Positions 19,540-29,072 of a stretch of DNA of 34,434 bases are shown here, piece after piece. The position numbers and the translations under genes were made by a program. The DNA lies in contig JAUZSJ010000014.1 in NCBI GenBank assembly GCA_030949555.1, positions 1-34,434 of the forward strand, written 5' to 3'. The notes below the pieces were generated by a model. It had not been told where the DNA came from, made no database searches, and worked only from the letters and a program-made list of their open reading frames with translations. Numbering within the stretch: position 1 is the first letter of the stretch; the number at the start of each line of letters is the position of its first letter. The stretch is from Persephonella sp. GTDB taxonomy: Bacteria > Aquificota > Aquificia > Aquificales > Hydrogenothermaceae.

Positions 19540-20553
19540 CTAATTTTTGGTATATTTCCTCTCTAACCGGTCAATCACAAAGGCCATAATTACAAATGTC
19601 CCACCTATAGCAATGTCAGCAATCGTTTTAGAGATACCATTTAGTCCGAAAACGTCTGTCAGTGTTGGTGCTCCAAATGTTGAACCATGAAGAAAAAAGT
19701 TATGATAAACAGGATATGAAGCTGTAAATATAATTCCTCCGATTATTCCAGAAACAATTCCGAGAAGGGCATCCATCCTCCCTTCGCCTACAGCTTCAGG
19801 CATACTACCGGGGCAGTATCCAACAATAACCATACCTGTTCCAAACACAAGACCCCCAAGGACAACACCAACAGGATAAAAAGGTTTTATATAAAGCTGT
19901 AGCAGTCCAAAATGTTCTCCAGTATACAGAAGAACAGCCCCAACACCCATAGCAATTAAAAGTGCTTTGGGTATTGTTAAATCTTTCAGAAGAAATGCCC
20001 CGACAACCTTAGACAGTCTATCTAAAAATCATTCCAAGGAAAAGTACCTTCAGCATTATCTGAGCCTCATTCTGTAAATCAGATGGGCAGGTAATTAAAC
20101 CACCAGCAAAGGCAAATATACAAAACAGCAGTGAGCTGACGGCAAGCTGCATTCCTCCACTGAACATAAGCCCTGAAGTGCATCCACCTGCCATCCTTGC
20201 ACCAAAAATCAGCAAAAATCCTCCTAAAAATGCAAATATAGCTCTATATTTTCTTCCAATGTTCAGTCTGTTTTCCTATTAAACAGGTGTGAATGTAAAT
20301 CTAAAGATTCTTGTCAGCAGTGAAGTTATCACAGCACCAGCAAGTACACCAGTCCAAAAACACACTTCCTATCTTCCAGCCTTCTCTATTTCTGGTAAAT
20401 ACTCGTTGTTAATTGCAGGAAAAGGAGGTTTCCAAGATATGGGAATGCTGTTGATGTACCAATAGGCCTGTGCTCAACTATAAAAACAATAAAATTAATA
20501 AAGGCAAGAAAAAACCAGCCCGAGAACCAGTTAATAACAGGTCTTTCCTTCAT
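19540..20553 (-). CDS. YeeE/YedE family sulfur (thiosulfate-type) transporter, frame-interrupted
   Basis: An integral membrane protein of about 335 residues. Two repeated sulfur-transport signatures are visible: FGARMAGGCTSGLMFSGGMQ and GTGMVIVGYCPGSMPEAVGE, each with the conserved Cys implicated in thiosulfate passage in TsuA-type transporters. The N-terminus reads MKERPVINWFSGWFFLAFIN with a first membrane helix, then EHRPIGTSTAFPYLG; ATG 20553 follows AGAGGTAAG. The frame is disrupted near 20430 (one base missing), by an in-frame TAG at 20369-20371, by stops near 20277-20284, and near 20015, yet coding potential continues across each. It could be a decaying gene, but other genes here show the same damage. 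Substrate could be thiosulfate or another sulfur/selenium species. It lies tail to tail with tRNA-Ala. Confidence 0.82.
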
Positions 20554-20642
20554 TTCTTACCTCTGGTTAGTTTTTTCTAACTAAATTAACAGATTTTAAC
20601 TGTTTTCAGATTTTGGTTTTTAAATAAGGAAATTTAGAAATC

Positions 20643-20651
20643 TGATATAAT
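20643..20651 (+). promoter_or_regulatory. Extended -10 before proS
   Basis: TGATATAAT (20643-20651) is identical to the extended -10 before atpB and argG. Transcription would start about 20659, giving a short leader carrying GGAAGGAGAAG before the ATG at 20680. The -35 region (AATAAG) is poor, as expected for an extended -10 promoter. Confidence 0.55.
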
Positions 20652-20679
20652 CTAAAAAAAACGGAAGGAGAAGATACTT

Positions 20680-22377
20680 ATGAGAGCATCTTCTTACTTT
20701 GCTCCAACACTGAAAGAAGCACCAGCAGAGGCAGAGGTTCCCAGTCATATATTTTTAATCAGAGCAGGATATATAAGGCAGTTAGCTGCAGGATTTTATG
20801 AGTATCTTCCCTTAGGTTTTAGAGTTTTAAAAAAGATTGAAAATATAGTGAGAAAACATATGGATAGGGCTGGAGCTCTTGAGATTCTTCTGCCAATTTT
20901 AGCACCTTCAGAGCTGTGGCAGGAAACAGGAAGATGGGATGTTTACGGAAAGGAGCTGTTCAGAGTTGAAGACAGAAAGGGAAGGATGTTTGCCCTGGGG
21001 CCAACCCACGAGGAAACCATCACAGACCTTGTGAGGAAAAATATCCGCTCATATAAAGACCTTCCGAAAAATTTTTACCAGATACAGACCAAGTTCAGGG
21101 ATGAGGCAAGACCGAGATACGGTCTGATAAGGGGAAGGGAGTTTGTCATGAAGGATGCTTACTCCTTTGATGTTTCAGAAGAGATGGCAGTGAAGTCTTA
21201 CAATCTGATGATGGATACATACAGAAAGATATTTGATGAATTGGGACTGGATTATCTTATGGTTGAAGCTGATACAGGGGCAATAGGTGGAAAATACTCC
21301 CATGAGTTTGTCGTAAAGGTTCCAAACGGTGAAGCCCACATTGTTTACTGTGAAAAGTGTGGTTATGGGGCAAATGTTGAAGCTGCAAAATATGAGTTTG
21401 AGCTTGATAAGCTTCCTCCAGAGGAAGAAAAACCACTGGAAAAGGTTTACACTCCCGGTGTATCTTCTGTTAAAGATATAGTGCAGTTTCTCAGCGTTGA
21501 CGAAAAGAAGATAGTAAAAACACTTGTTTATATTTTAGATGATGGGACAGCAGTTGCTGTTCTTATCAGGGGAGACAGGCAGGAGCTGAATGAAACAAAG
21601 CTGATAAACCACTTTAATGTTTTAGATGCCCATCTTGCCTCTTCTGAAGAGTTAAGTAAACTGGGCGTAGTAGAAGGATTTGTTGGTCCCATCGGCCTTG
21701 ACATACCTGTTTATGCTGACCTTTCTGTGAAAAAAGACCTGCACAACTTTGTTGTAGGGGCAAATGAGGAGGATTACCACTACATAAATGTAAACATCCC
21801 GAGGGATTTTAAACCTGTTGATTTTATTGATTTTTCAACAGCACGGGAAGGAGACCCCTGCCCTGTATGTAAAGCTCTTCTAAAGGAAACAACAGGACTT
21901 GAAGTCGGACATATCTTTCTCCTTGGGACTAAATATTCTGAAGCTATGAAGGCTTATTTTGTGGATAAGGACGGTAGAGAAAAACCTATCATTATGGGAT
22001 GTTATGGAATTGGAGTGAGCAGGCTTATGGCTGCAGCCGTTGAGCAAAACCACGACGAAAATGGAATCATATGGCCAGAGAGTATCGCTCCTTTTAAACT
22101 CCACATACTTGCACTGAACACAAAGGATAATCAGATTAAAGATGTGGCGGAGAATATTTACCAGCAAGCCCTTGATATGGGAATAGAGGTACTTTATGAC
22201 GACAGGGATATATCTCCGGGAGCAAAGTTTAAGGATGCAGACCTGATTGGAATACCTTACAGAATAGTTGTTGGTAAGAAAGTAAAAGAAGGTAAGGTGG
22301 AGCTACAGAAAAGAGCATCAGGAGAGAAGGAGGAGATAGAGATAGCAGAAGTGGAGGAGTTTTTGAAAAAACTCTAA
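20680..22377 (+). CDS. proS: Prolyl-tRNA synthetase
   Basis: Charges tRNA-Pro; the frame is intact at 565 residues, the bacterial-type length. The class II core starts MRASSYFAPTLKEAPAEAEV with HIFLIRAGYIRQLAAGFYEY (motif 1 region), then GPTHEETITDLVRKNIRSYK, QTKFRDEARPRYGLIRGREF (motif 2) and YGIGVSRLMAAAVEQNHDE (motif 3). An inserted YbaK-like editing domain lies between motifs 2 and 3 (about 225-400; VKTLVYILDDGTAVAVLIRG ... GFVGPIGLDIPVYAD ... NFVVGANEEDYHYINVN). The C-terminal anticodon-binding domain has LYDDRDISPGAKFKDADLIG and IPYRIVVGKK. GGAAGGAGA precedes the ATG. A GAF-PAS gene follows within 10 nt. Confidence 0.98.
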   Translation: MRASSYFAPTLKEAPAEAEVPSHIFLIRAGYIRQLAAGFYEYLPLGFRVLKKIENIVRKHMDRAGALEILLPILAPSELWQETGRWDVYGKELFRVEDRKGRMFALGPTHEETITDLVRKNIRSYKDLPKNFYQIQTKFRDEARPRYGLIRGREFVMKDAYSFDVSEEMAVKSYNLMMDTYRKIFDELGLDYLMVEADTGAIGGKYSHEFVVKVPNGEAHIVYCEKCGYGANVEAAKYEFELDKLPPEEEKPLEKVYTPGVSSVKDIVQFLSVDEKKIVKTLVYILDDGTAVAVLIRGDRQELNETKLINHFNVLDAHLASSEELSKLGVVEGFVGPIGLDIPVYADLSVKKDLHNFVVGANEEDYHYINVNIPRDFKPVDFIDFSTAREGDPCPVCKALLKETTGLEVGHIFLLGTKYSEAMKAYFVDKDGREKPIIMGCYGIGVSRLMAAAVEQNHDENGIIWPESIAPFKLHILALNTKDNQIKDVAENIYQQALDMGIEVLYDDRDISPGAKFKDADLIGIPYRIVVGKKVKEGKVELQKRASGEKEEIEIAEVEEFLKKL

Positions 22378-22387
22378 CAGGTTGGAA

Positions 22388-23254
22388 ATGGAAGATTTTA
22401 TTTATCAGCTTTCGAAAGAAATACTGTCGGACCTGAGTCTGGATAGAGTGCTTATTAATGTTTCTAACAAAATAAAAGATTATATTGGAGCAGAAAGGGC
22501 ATCACTCTTTGTTTACGACCCTGAAGAAGATAGTCTTAACTCTGTTGTTCTCCTTGCAGATAGTGGAAAGCCGAAAAATATTCAGATACCTGTATCTAAG
22601 GAAAGCATTGCTGGTTTTACAGTAATTTCAGGAAAAACAGTTAACATAAAGAGATGTCCATAGCTTTTGACAGAAGCACGGAAAGATAGACCCCTATCTG
22701 AGATATCACAGCCCCTTGGGTTTACATACCTGACATAAAAACTACCTCAATGATTTCTGTTCCTATAAAAAAAGATGGAAAACTTCTTAGGGGTGTTTCA
22801 GGCTGCAAACAAAAAAGGAGGATTTACTCAGGAAGACGAGAAAGTTTTGAAAAAGCTCAGTCCGCTTATTGCTATAGCTATTGAGAAAGCACTGTTCATA
22901 AACAGACTTGAGATGCTCAGAAGCATTGAAAAAACAATCTTAGACAACATAATGGAAGGGATAGCCCTTGTAGATTTAAGTTTGAAAATCAGGGAAATCA
23001 ATGCTTCATTTATAGAGATGCTTGGTTTCAGATACACCGAGAAAGAAGTTGTGGGCAAAGATATAACAGAGTTGATACCCGGTCTAAGTGAATTTAGGAA
23101 GAAGTTAGAATTTGTTGCGGAAAATAGGATATCAGAAGAGATTTTTATAGGAGTAATGCGCGTAAAAATAATACCTGTTGACTGGAAACGTTTACACACT
23201 AAAGAGATAAAATACATTGCACTGGTATTCAGTTTTCCGGTAGGAAAGATATGA
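22388..23254 (+). CDS. GAF-PAS sensor protein coupled to pilB (frame-interrupted)
   Basis: About 288 residues. Residues 1-170 are a GAF domain (YQLSKEILSDLSLDRVLINV, then GAERASLFVYDPEEDSLNSV, and AGFTVISGKTVNI); the second half is a PAS domain (ILDNIMEGIALVDLSLKIRE, ASFIEMLGFRYTEKEVVGKD, ITELIPGLSEF) with a trailing beta segment. No kinase, GGDEF, HTH or other output domain is visible, so it probably works through a partner. At least two breaks fall in 22655-22775 (VNIKRCP at the end of the first piece; LLGVFQAANKKGGF in the second), consistent with one protein. ATG 22388 is chosen, though TTG 22382 is possible. Its TGA stop overlaps the pilB ATG as ATGA, indicating coupling. I infer a regulatory role in pilus extension or a related response. 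Confidence 0.75.
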
Positions 23255-24983
23255 AAGCAAAAATAAGGAGAGTTTCTCCAGAAGTCAGTTTTATTGACCT
23301 TATAATAGAGAGATTAGGGCTTTCCACAGAGGAAATACAGAAATTTCAGCAAAAGGCAAAAGAACAGAAAAAAAGTCTCCTCCAGATATTGATAGAGCAG
23401 GGGTATTCTGAAGAAGAAATAGCAAAGATAAAGGCAGACTACTTTGGATATAAATTTGAAAAACTGACAAACTATGTTCCTCCTGAAGACATTGTAAATA
23501 TATTCAGTAAGGACTTCCTGAAAGAAAGGCTAATACTTCCCCTGAGTTACCAGGGAGGAATTCTCAAAATAGCAATGGTTGAACCTACAGACATTGTGAG
23601 CATAAACGAAGTTATAGAAAGGCTCAAATCTCACGGTATAGAGATAACAGAGGTTGATATAGTTGTTACAACAAAAAAACAGATTATTGAAAAGATTGAA
23701 CTGATTTTTGAAGAGAGAGAAAAAAGTTGAAGAACTTTTAAAAGTATTAGAGTCTGAGAAGGAAATTCAGGTTGAGGATATAGATGTAGAAGAAAAAATA
23801 ACAGAAAAATCGTCTCCAATAATAGCTCTTGCAAACAAAGTAGTTGAAGATGCATACAGAAAAGGAGCTTCAGACATACACATTCAGCCTACAGAAAACA
23901 GCTCTGTTATAAGAATGAGGATTGACGGAGACCTTACAGAATACCTTGTTCTTCCCAAATATGCCCATGAGCCGTTGATAACCAGATACAAAATTATGTC
24001 AAACATGAAGATAGACGAGAAAAGGGTTCCTCAGGATGCACGGATAAATTTTGAGAGATATAATCCACAGATAAAGGTGGATTTAAGAGTATCAACAGTT
24101 CCCACCATTTTACGGTGAGGACCTTGTTATGAGACTTCTTCTCAAGTCTGGAGCAATATTAGATTTAGAAAAATTAGGATTTTCTGAGGAGCATCTGAAT
24201 CTTTACAGGGAAACTATCAGAAAACCCTACGGTATTATTCTCCATGTGGGACCAACAGGCTCAGGAAAGACAACAACCCTATACTCAGCTCTGAAGGAGA
24301 TAGATACTCCCGAGAAGAAGATTATAACTGTTGAGGACCCTGTAGAATACACATTAGGAGGTTCTATTGTCCAGACGAGTATAAATCCATTAGCTGGATA
24401 CACATTTGCAAAAGCTCTGAAATCTTTTCTCAGACATGACCCTGATGTTATGTTAGTGGGAGAGATAAGAGATTTGGAAACGGCAAGAATAGCCGTTGAA
24501 GCATCTCTAACAGGACATTTAGTGTTTTCCACGCTCCACACAAATGATGCTGTTTCCACTATCACCAGACTTGAGGAGATGGGTATAGAGAGCTATCTCC
24601 TTGCAGACTCTCTGCTTCTTATATGTGCCCAGAGACTGGTTAAAAGGGCGTGTTCAAACTGTAAAACTGAGTATAAACCTTCAAAGAAAGAGGAGATTGT
24701 TATAAAAAATGCAGGATTTGAAATAGATGAGAACACAAGATTATACAAGGGTCTTGGATGTAAGATGTGTAATTTTACCGGCTACAGGGGAAGAACAGGA
24801 ATACATGAGCTACTGAAAGTGGACGATGAGATAAAGAGTATGCTTATAGAAAAAAAAGGAACAGACGAGATAAAACATATGGCACTTAAAAAAGGAATGA
24901 AAACTCTCAGGCAGGATGCAGTCCTTAAGGCTCTGTCAGGTATAACAACCATTGATGAGGTAATCAGGGTAACCCTCGCCTGA
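23251..24983 (+). CDS. pilB: Type IV pilus / type II secretion ATPase of the PilB/GspE family
   Basis: Cytoplasmic hexameric motor that drives pilin polymerisation. About 576 residues after correction. The N-terminal MshEN/N1-type domain (KSLLQILIEQGYSEEEIAKI, then LILPLSYQGGILKIAMVEPT) is followed by the N2 domain (GASDIHIQPTENSSVIRMRI, DEKRVPQDARINF) and the motor: Walker A HVGPTGSGKTTTLYSALKEI, Asp box ITVEDPVEYTLGG, Walker B region DPDVMLVGEIRDLETARIA and His box TGHLVFSTLHTNDA. A tetracysteine zinc site (CSNCKTEY ... CKMCNFTGYRGR) is typical of PilB. Frame breaks occur in the A run near 23722 and near 24108 (an extra T, expected TVPTIYGEDLVMRLL). No other pil genes are in view, so a PilB versus GspE call rests on the family alone. 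Confidence 0.9.
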
Positions 24984-26096
24984 TTAAACATTAAATCTGA
25001 AATGTATCACATCCCCATCCTGAACAACATAGTCTTTTCCTTCTATTCTCAGAAGACCTGATTCTTTAGCCTTTTGTAGAGAGCCTGTTTTTACTAAATC
25101 TTCGTAATTTATAACCTCTGCTGCTATAAACCCTCTTTCAAAATCTGAATGAATTTCTCCTGCAGCCTGAGGAGCTTTAGTTCCTTTTTTTATAGTCCAT
25201 GCCCTTGCTTCCTTCTCTCCTGCCGTAAAGTATGTGATAAGGTCAAGGAGTCTGTAGCCTGTTTTTATCATTTTGTTCAGCCCCGGCTGGGATAAACAGT
25301 AAGCCTGTAAAATCTCTTTTCTCTCTTCTTTAGGCAGCTCCATTATCTCCTGCTCAACCTTTCCGCACAGCACAACCACAGGAGCCGCTTCTTCTTCTGC
25401 CTTTTCATTTAACTCTTTGACATAAGGATTTCCTTCTCCCTCTGGCAGATACTCTTCATCTATGTTTGCCACATACATAACAGGCTTTACAGTAAGGGGA
25501 AAGATTGTCTTTTTCATGTATTCTATTTCTTCCTCCTCAAACTGGGATAGATGTGTTCGGAGGGGCTTAAGCTGCTCTAATACATCCTTTGCCTTTTCTA
25601 AAACCTGAACTTCAAACCTTGCCTTTTTATCCCCTGATTTTGCCGGTTTTGAAACCTTTTCCAGCCGTTTTTCAACAGTCTGTAAGTCTGCAAGCACAAG
25701 CTCTGTCTCAATAATCTCCGTATCCCGAACAGGGTTAACGCTTCCCTCAACATGGACAACATCCTCATCCTCAAAACATCTCACAACGTGTGCAATGGCA
25801 GAAACATTTCTTATATTTGATAAAAACTGATTTCCAAGACCTTCCCCTTTGCTTGCCCCTTTTACAAGCCCTGCAATATCTACAAACTCAATAGTTGCAG
25901 GTATAATCCTTTTAGAGTTTTCAATCTGGGCCAACTTTTCTAATCTCTCGTCCGGAACATCAACAATTCCTACATTTGGGTCAATGGTGCAGAATGGATA
26001 GTTAGCTATTCCAGCCTTGGCGGTTTCTGTAAGGGCATTGAATATGGTAGATTTTCCAACGTTAGGAAGCCCTACTATTCCAATATTTAACTTCAT
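24984..26096 (-). CDS. ychF: Redox-regulated ribosome-binding ATPase YchF
   Basis: Obg-related P-loop protein (also called EngD/OLA1) that binds ATP and ribosomes. The frame is intact at 370 residues from ATG 26096, chosen because GGAGGGAAA precedes it and the family begins MKLNIGIVGLPNVGKSTIFN; a longer frame from 26120 is not supported. Landmarks: NYPFCTIDPNVGIVDVPDER, FVDIAGLVKGASKGEGLGNQ, FLSNIRNVSAIAHVVRCFED and the C-terminal TGS domain (LITYFTAGEKEARAWTIKKG, FERGFIAAEV). The stop is directly adjacent to the convergent pilB stop. Upstream lie two small genes of unknown role in the same direction, 51 nt away, probably in the same transcript. Confidence 0.97.
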   Translation of the reverse strand: MKLNIGIVGLPNVGKSTIFNALTETAKAGIANYPFCTIDPNVGIVDVPDERLEKLAQIENSKRIIPATIEFVDIAGLVKGASKGEGLGNQFLSNIRNVSAIAHVVRCFEDEDVVHVEGSVNPVRDTEIIETELVLADLQTVEKRLEKVSKPAKSGDKKARFEVQVLEKAKDVLEQLKPLRTHLSQFEEEEIEYMKKTIFPLTVKPVMYVANIDEEYLPEGEGNPYVKELNEKAEEEAAPVVVLCGKVEQEIMELPKEERKEILQAYCLSQPGLNKMIKTGYRLLDLITYFTAGEKEARAWTIKKGTKAPQAAGEIHSDFERGFIAAEVINYEDLVKTGSLQKAKESGLLRIEGKDYVVQDGDVIHFRFNV

Positions 26097-26147
26097 TTTC
26101 CCTCCTGAAAGATTTTTCACAAAAAGTTATGATGAGCAGCAAAATTT

Positions 26148-26429
26148 TCAAACAGAAGCTGTTTCTTCTGTGGTTTCTTTTTCTTTAGAGAATAATTTTT
26201 TCAACCTTCTATACGCGTCTATCTTGTTGCTAAACAGTGCAACTTTTCTCTCTTCAGGTTTTTCAAAAATGATAAGTGTCTGATGCTTTCTGAAAGGTTT
26301 TACCACAAGGTCAAACTTTGTTCCATCTTTATAACCACTTACCCATATCTCACTCTTTTTGTCGTAAATGAATATGTCGTATCCATTCTCCTCACTTACT
26401 TTTTTCAGAAATTTTGTTATTTTTTCCAT
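26148..26429 (-). CDS. Hypothetical 94-residue protein
   Basis: I do not recognise a family. The protein starts MEKITKFLKKVSEENGYDIF and is mixed alpha/beta, with YDKKSEIWVSGYKDGTKFDL and VVKPFRKHQTLIIFEKPEER suggesting beta strands, and a basic C-terminal helix ending KEKETTEETASV. ATG 26429 is chosen because GGAGGAGTG lies just before it; an in-frame upstream ATG at 26546 would read through a separate small gene. TGATG links it to the small membrane protein upstream (shared A), so the two are coupled. ychF follows. Confidence 0.65.
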   Translation of the reverse strand: MEKITKFLKKVSEENGYDIFIYDKKSEIWVSGYKDGTKFDLVVKPFRKHQTLIIFEKPEERKVALFSNKIDAYRRLKKLFSKEKETTEETASV

Positions 26430-26551
26430 CACTCCTCCGGTCTGGTCTGTGCCTGTTTTTTCTTTTTCAGAGCTGGTTTGATTCTCATATATACTAAGAA
26501 AATCATTGTTCCAACATATATGAGAAACATCAAAAATATAAGCCATTTCAT
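26429..26551 (-). CDS. Small membrane protein (40 residues)
   Basis: A short ORF starting ATG 26551 and ending TGA at 26429-26431. The sequence opens MKWLIFLMFLIYVGTMIFLV, a single hydrophobic helix, and continues with a strongly basic tail (RIKPALKKKKQAQTRPEE), which by the positive-inside rule should stay in the cytoplasm. A GGAG ribosome site lies 7 nt before the ATG, and the stop overlaps the start of the next gene as TGATG. It is below usual ORF cut-offs. No function is recognised. Confidence 0.6.
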   Translation of the reverse strand: MKWLIFLMFLIYVGTMIFLVYMRIKPALKKKKQAQTRPEE

Positions 26552-26610
26552 AATATACTCCAGTTCTTTTGTTTATAATAGATATTTAAATTATAACAGG
26601 AGAGGGAACA

Positions 26611-27799
26611 TTGAGAAATCTTATTTCTGTAGAAAATCTTACTGTGGCAGGAATTATTCTTGGTATCATTGCAGGAGTTTATCTGCCGGAATTGATGCTA
26701 AGCCTTAAGATATTAGGAGATATTTTCCTTAATCTTCTGAAAATGATTGTTGTTCCTCTTATATTTGTCTCTATCTTTGTTAGTATTGCTTCCCTTTCTT
26801 CCCTTAATGACCTGAAAGACATGGGAATAAAAGCTCTGATTTATTATTTTTCCACCACTGCTGTTGCTGTTTTGACAGGTCTTGTTGTCACTAATCTTAT
26901 ACATTTTTCTCCTGAAGGGATAAAACATTCTGGAGAGGTTCCTGAAGTAAACGGATTTACATTAGAGACATTTATAAACAACCTGATACCCTCAAACATA
27001 TTTGAAAGTTTTACAGAAGGAAAAGCTATACATGTTATTCTGTTCTCTATCCTGTTTGCTGTGGCTGTTGTTGGACTGTCCAATGCAAAAAGGGAAACGG
27101 TTGTAAGATTTTTTGATGGTTCTAATGATGCCCTTTTTAAAAATTGCAAAATGGATTATAGCTCTTACCCCTGTTGGTGTTTTTTCTCTTATTGGTTATG
27201 TTGTTGCTGACAAGGGAATCGGTGTAATATTTTCCCTCTGGCAGTATGTTGTGGCTGTTATTGGTGCAATCCTGATACATGCATTTATTAATCTTCCTGT
27301 TATAGCTTACATATTTGGAAAGTTTAATCCATTTTCGTACATGAAAAAAATAAGAGAAGCCCTGTTAGTAGCATTTTCCACATGTTCCTCATCTGCTACT
27401 CTTCCTGTGTCCCTTGAGGTTGCAACAGAAAAAGGGAAAGTAGACAAAAAATCAGCGGGATTTGTCCTTCCCCTTGGGGCAACAGTAAACATGGACGGAA
27501 CTGCCCTTTATGAAGCGGTGGCTGCAATCTTTATAGCTTCTGTTTTTGGCGTTGAGCTTACACTTTTTCAGCAGATAATTATATTTATCACTGCAACTCT
27601 CGCGGCTATTGGTGCTGCCAGCATTCCTTCAGCTGGTCTTGTTACTATGACCCTTGTATTTTCTGCTGTAGGTCTGCCTTTAGAGGGAATAGCTATCATA
27701 ATTGCTGTTGACAGATTTTTAGACATGTTCAGAACAGCAACAAATGTGTGGGGAGACCTGATAGGGGCAAAAATCATCTCAAGGTTTGTTAATGGTTGA
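26611..27799 (+). CDS. Dicarboxylate/amino acid:cation symporter (DAACS, GltP-like)
   Basis: Sodium- or proton-driven uptake of acidic amino acids or C4-dicarboxylates; inner membrane, about 395 residues with eight helices and two re-entrant hairpins. Motifs are in order: MIVVPLIFVSIFVSIASLSS in TM2-3, STCSSSATLPVSLEVA (HP1 serine-rich hairpin), GATVNMDGTALYEAVAAIF (TM7 NMDGT), AASIPSAGLVTM (HP2) and VDRFLDMFRTATNVWGD (TM8). The DxxRT..N arrangement in TM8, matching D394/R397/N401 of GltPh, suggests Asp/Glu recognition. The frame breaks near 27137 (DALFK then FLKIAKW in the next frame). The TTG start at 26611 follows GGAGAGGG. The stop region overlaps the next permease gene by 8 nt. Confidence 0.92.
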
Positions 27800-28698
27800 A
27801 AATCTGTTTTCTGTGGTGTTGTTTTTTTCCTTTGGATATCTGTTTAGAAAATCTGGCATATTTAGAGAGAATGATGCTGATGTACTGATAAAGTTTATCA
27901 TTTATGTTTCTTTTCCTGCCCTTGTTGTTTACAACATATATCACCTGCAAATAAGCAGCTCTGTTTTCTGGATTGTTGTTTCAGGGTGGGCTGTTATAAT
28001 TTTTTCCATAATCCTTTCTTTTTTGGCTGGTAGACTTCTACATCTTTCCAGACCAGCCCTTGCATCTTTTGTGATGATGTCCTCCTTTGGTAATACATCA
28101 TTTTTAGGATTTCCCTTTCAGCTTGCACTGCTTGGGGAGGAAGGTCTAAGATATGCAGTGATTTTTGACCAGTTAGCCTCTTTTTACCTGTTTCTCTACT
28201 GTCTCCTTTTTATATTGTCTTATGGTCAGGGTAAAATCCCCGCTTAGACATAAAAAGATTATTACCTTTCCCCCTTTTATTGCTGTGGTCTTTTCTTTTT
28301 TGATTAAAGGTTTTCCTGTCCCTGAGTTTGTTTTGGGAAGTTTAAAAACTATAGGTATGACTGTTATTCCCCTTGCTCTCTTTTCTGTAGGGGTTAATCT
28401 GAGATTTTCTAAAGTAAAGGACAGGCTGAGAGATGTTTCTGCTGTGATACTGATAAAAATGGTTATAGCTCCTGCTGTTTTTATCCTTATTTTACTGTTT
28501 GCTGGAGTCAGTATAGACACCCCATACCTGTCAGCAGTTATAGAGGTAAGCATGCCTCCGATGGTTTTAGCATCTATACTTGTGATAGGAGCAGGTTTAG
28601 ACAGAGACCTTGCTGTTTCTTCTGTAGGCACTGGAATAATATTTAGCTTTTTATCTGTTCCTGCACTGTTTTTTATGGTTAGACTGTTGACAGCCTGA
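27792..28698 (+). CDS. AEC (auxin efflux carrier) family permease
   Basis: An inner-membrane protein of about 301 residues with roughly ten hydrophobic helices. N-terminal FGYLFRKSGIFRENDADVLI, central SSFGNTSFLGFPFQLALLG (the conserved N-T-x-F-L-G-x-P region) and LASILVIGAGLDRDLAVSSV near the C-terminus match AEC-family carriers, whose bacterial members export malate, malonate or related acids. The frame breaks near 28235, where one A too many turns GQGKSPLRHKK into GQGKIPA and a stop. ATG 27792 is chosen; it overlaps the symporter end by 8 nt, so the two organic-anion carriers are probably coexpressed. The substrate cannot be told. Confidence 0.85.
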
Positions 28699-28751
28699 GG
28701 ACAGCATTTAGATTTATTTAAAAGTCAGTTAATACCTTAGGGGAGGGGGTT

Positions 28752-29072
28752 TTGCTGGTTTTCTGTATTATCCTGTCCCTCTCTGTTTTTGCTTACAGTC
28801 AGGAAAGGGTGATAATAGAAAACAGGGGAGACCATTACCATGTGGAGAACTTTTACCTTCCAGAAACAGATGTTAAAAGGGATACTTCCCAGAAATATCA
28901 CAGAAAAAAGTCTGTAAAAAAAGAGAGATATTACATTGCAAAAGAAAAAGGTAAGGTGTTTCACAGGCCTTCCTGCAGATTTGGGAAGAAGATAAAACAC
29001 AAAATGATATTTAAAAGCAGAAAAAAGGCTATAAAGGCAGGTCTTAGACCCTGTAGAGTGTGCAGACCTTAA
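28752..29072 (+). CDS. Secreted protein with Ada-like zinc-binding domain
   Basis: A 106-residue protein with a hydrophobic signal peptide (LVFCIILSLSVFAYS) cleaved near residue 16, a polar Lys-rich linker and a C-terminal domain KGKVFHRPSCRFGKKIK ... FKSRKKAIKAGLRPCRVCRP. This matches the metal-binding domain of Ada (pattern x-H/C-RPSC ... AGxRPCxxCxP), with ligands H71, C75, C101 and C104. The first Ada Cys (the methyl acceptor Cys38) is replaced by His71, so alkyl transfer is unlikely. The start is TTG at 28752 after a strong GGGAGGGGG. It ends on a TTAA shared with the convergent TPR gene. A periplasmic zinc-stabilised, possibly DNA-binding role is inference. Confidence 0.75.
   Translation: MLVFCIILSLSVFAYSQERVIIENRGDHYHVENFYLPETDVKRDTSQKYHRKKSVKKERYYIAKEKGKVFHRPSCRFGKKIKHKMIFKSRKKAIKAGLRPCRVCRP

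Noticed and set aside
26611-26613. Pseudogene interpretation of the DAACS, AEC, TPR and sulfur-transporter genes
   Set aside because: Their breaks are of the same single-base type as those in essential genes of the window, so decay cannot be distinguished from error.
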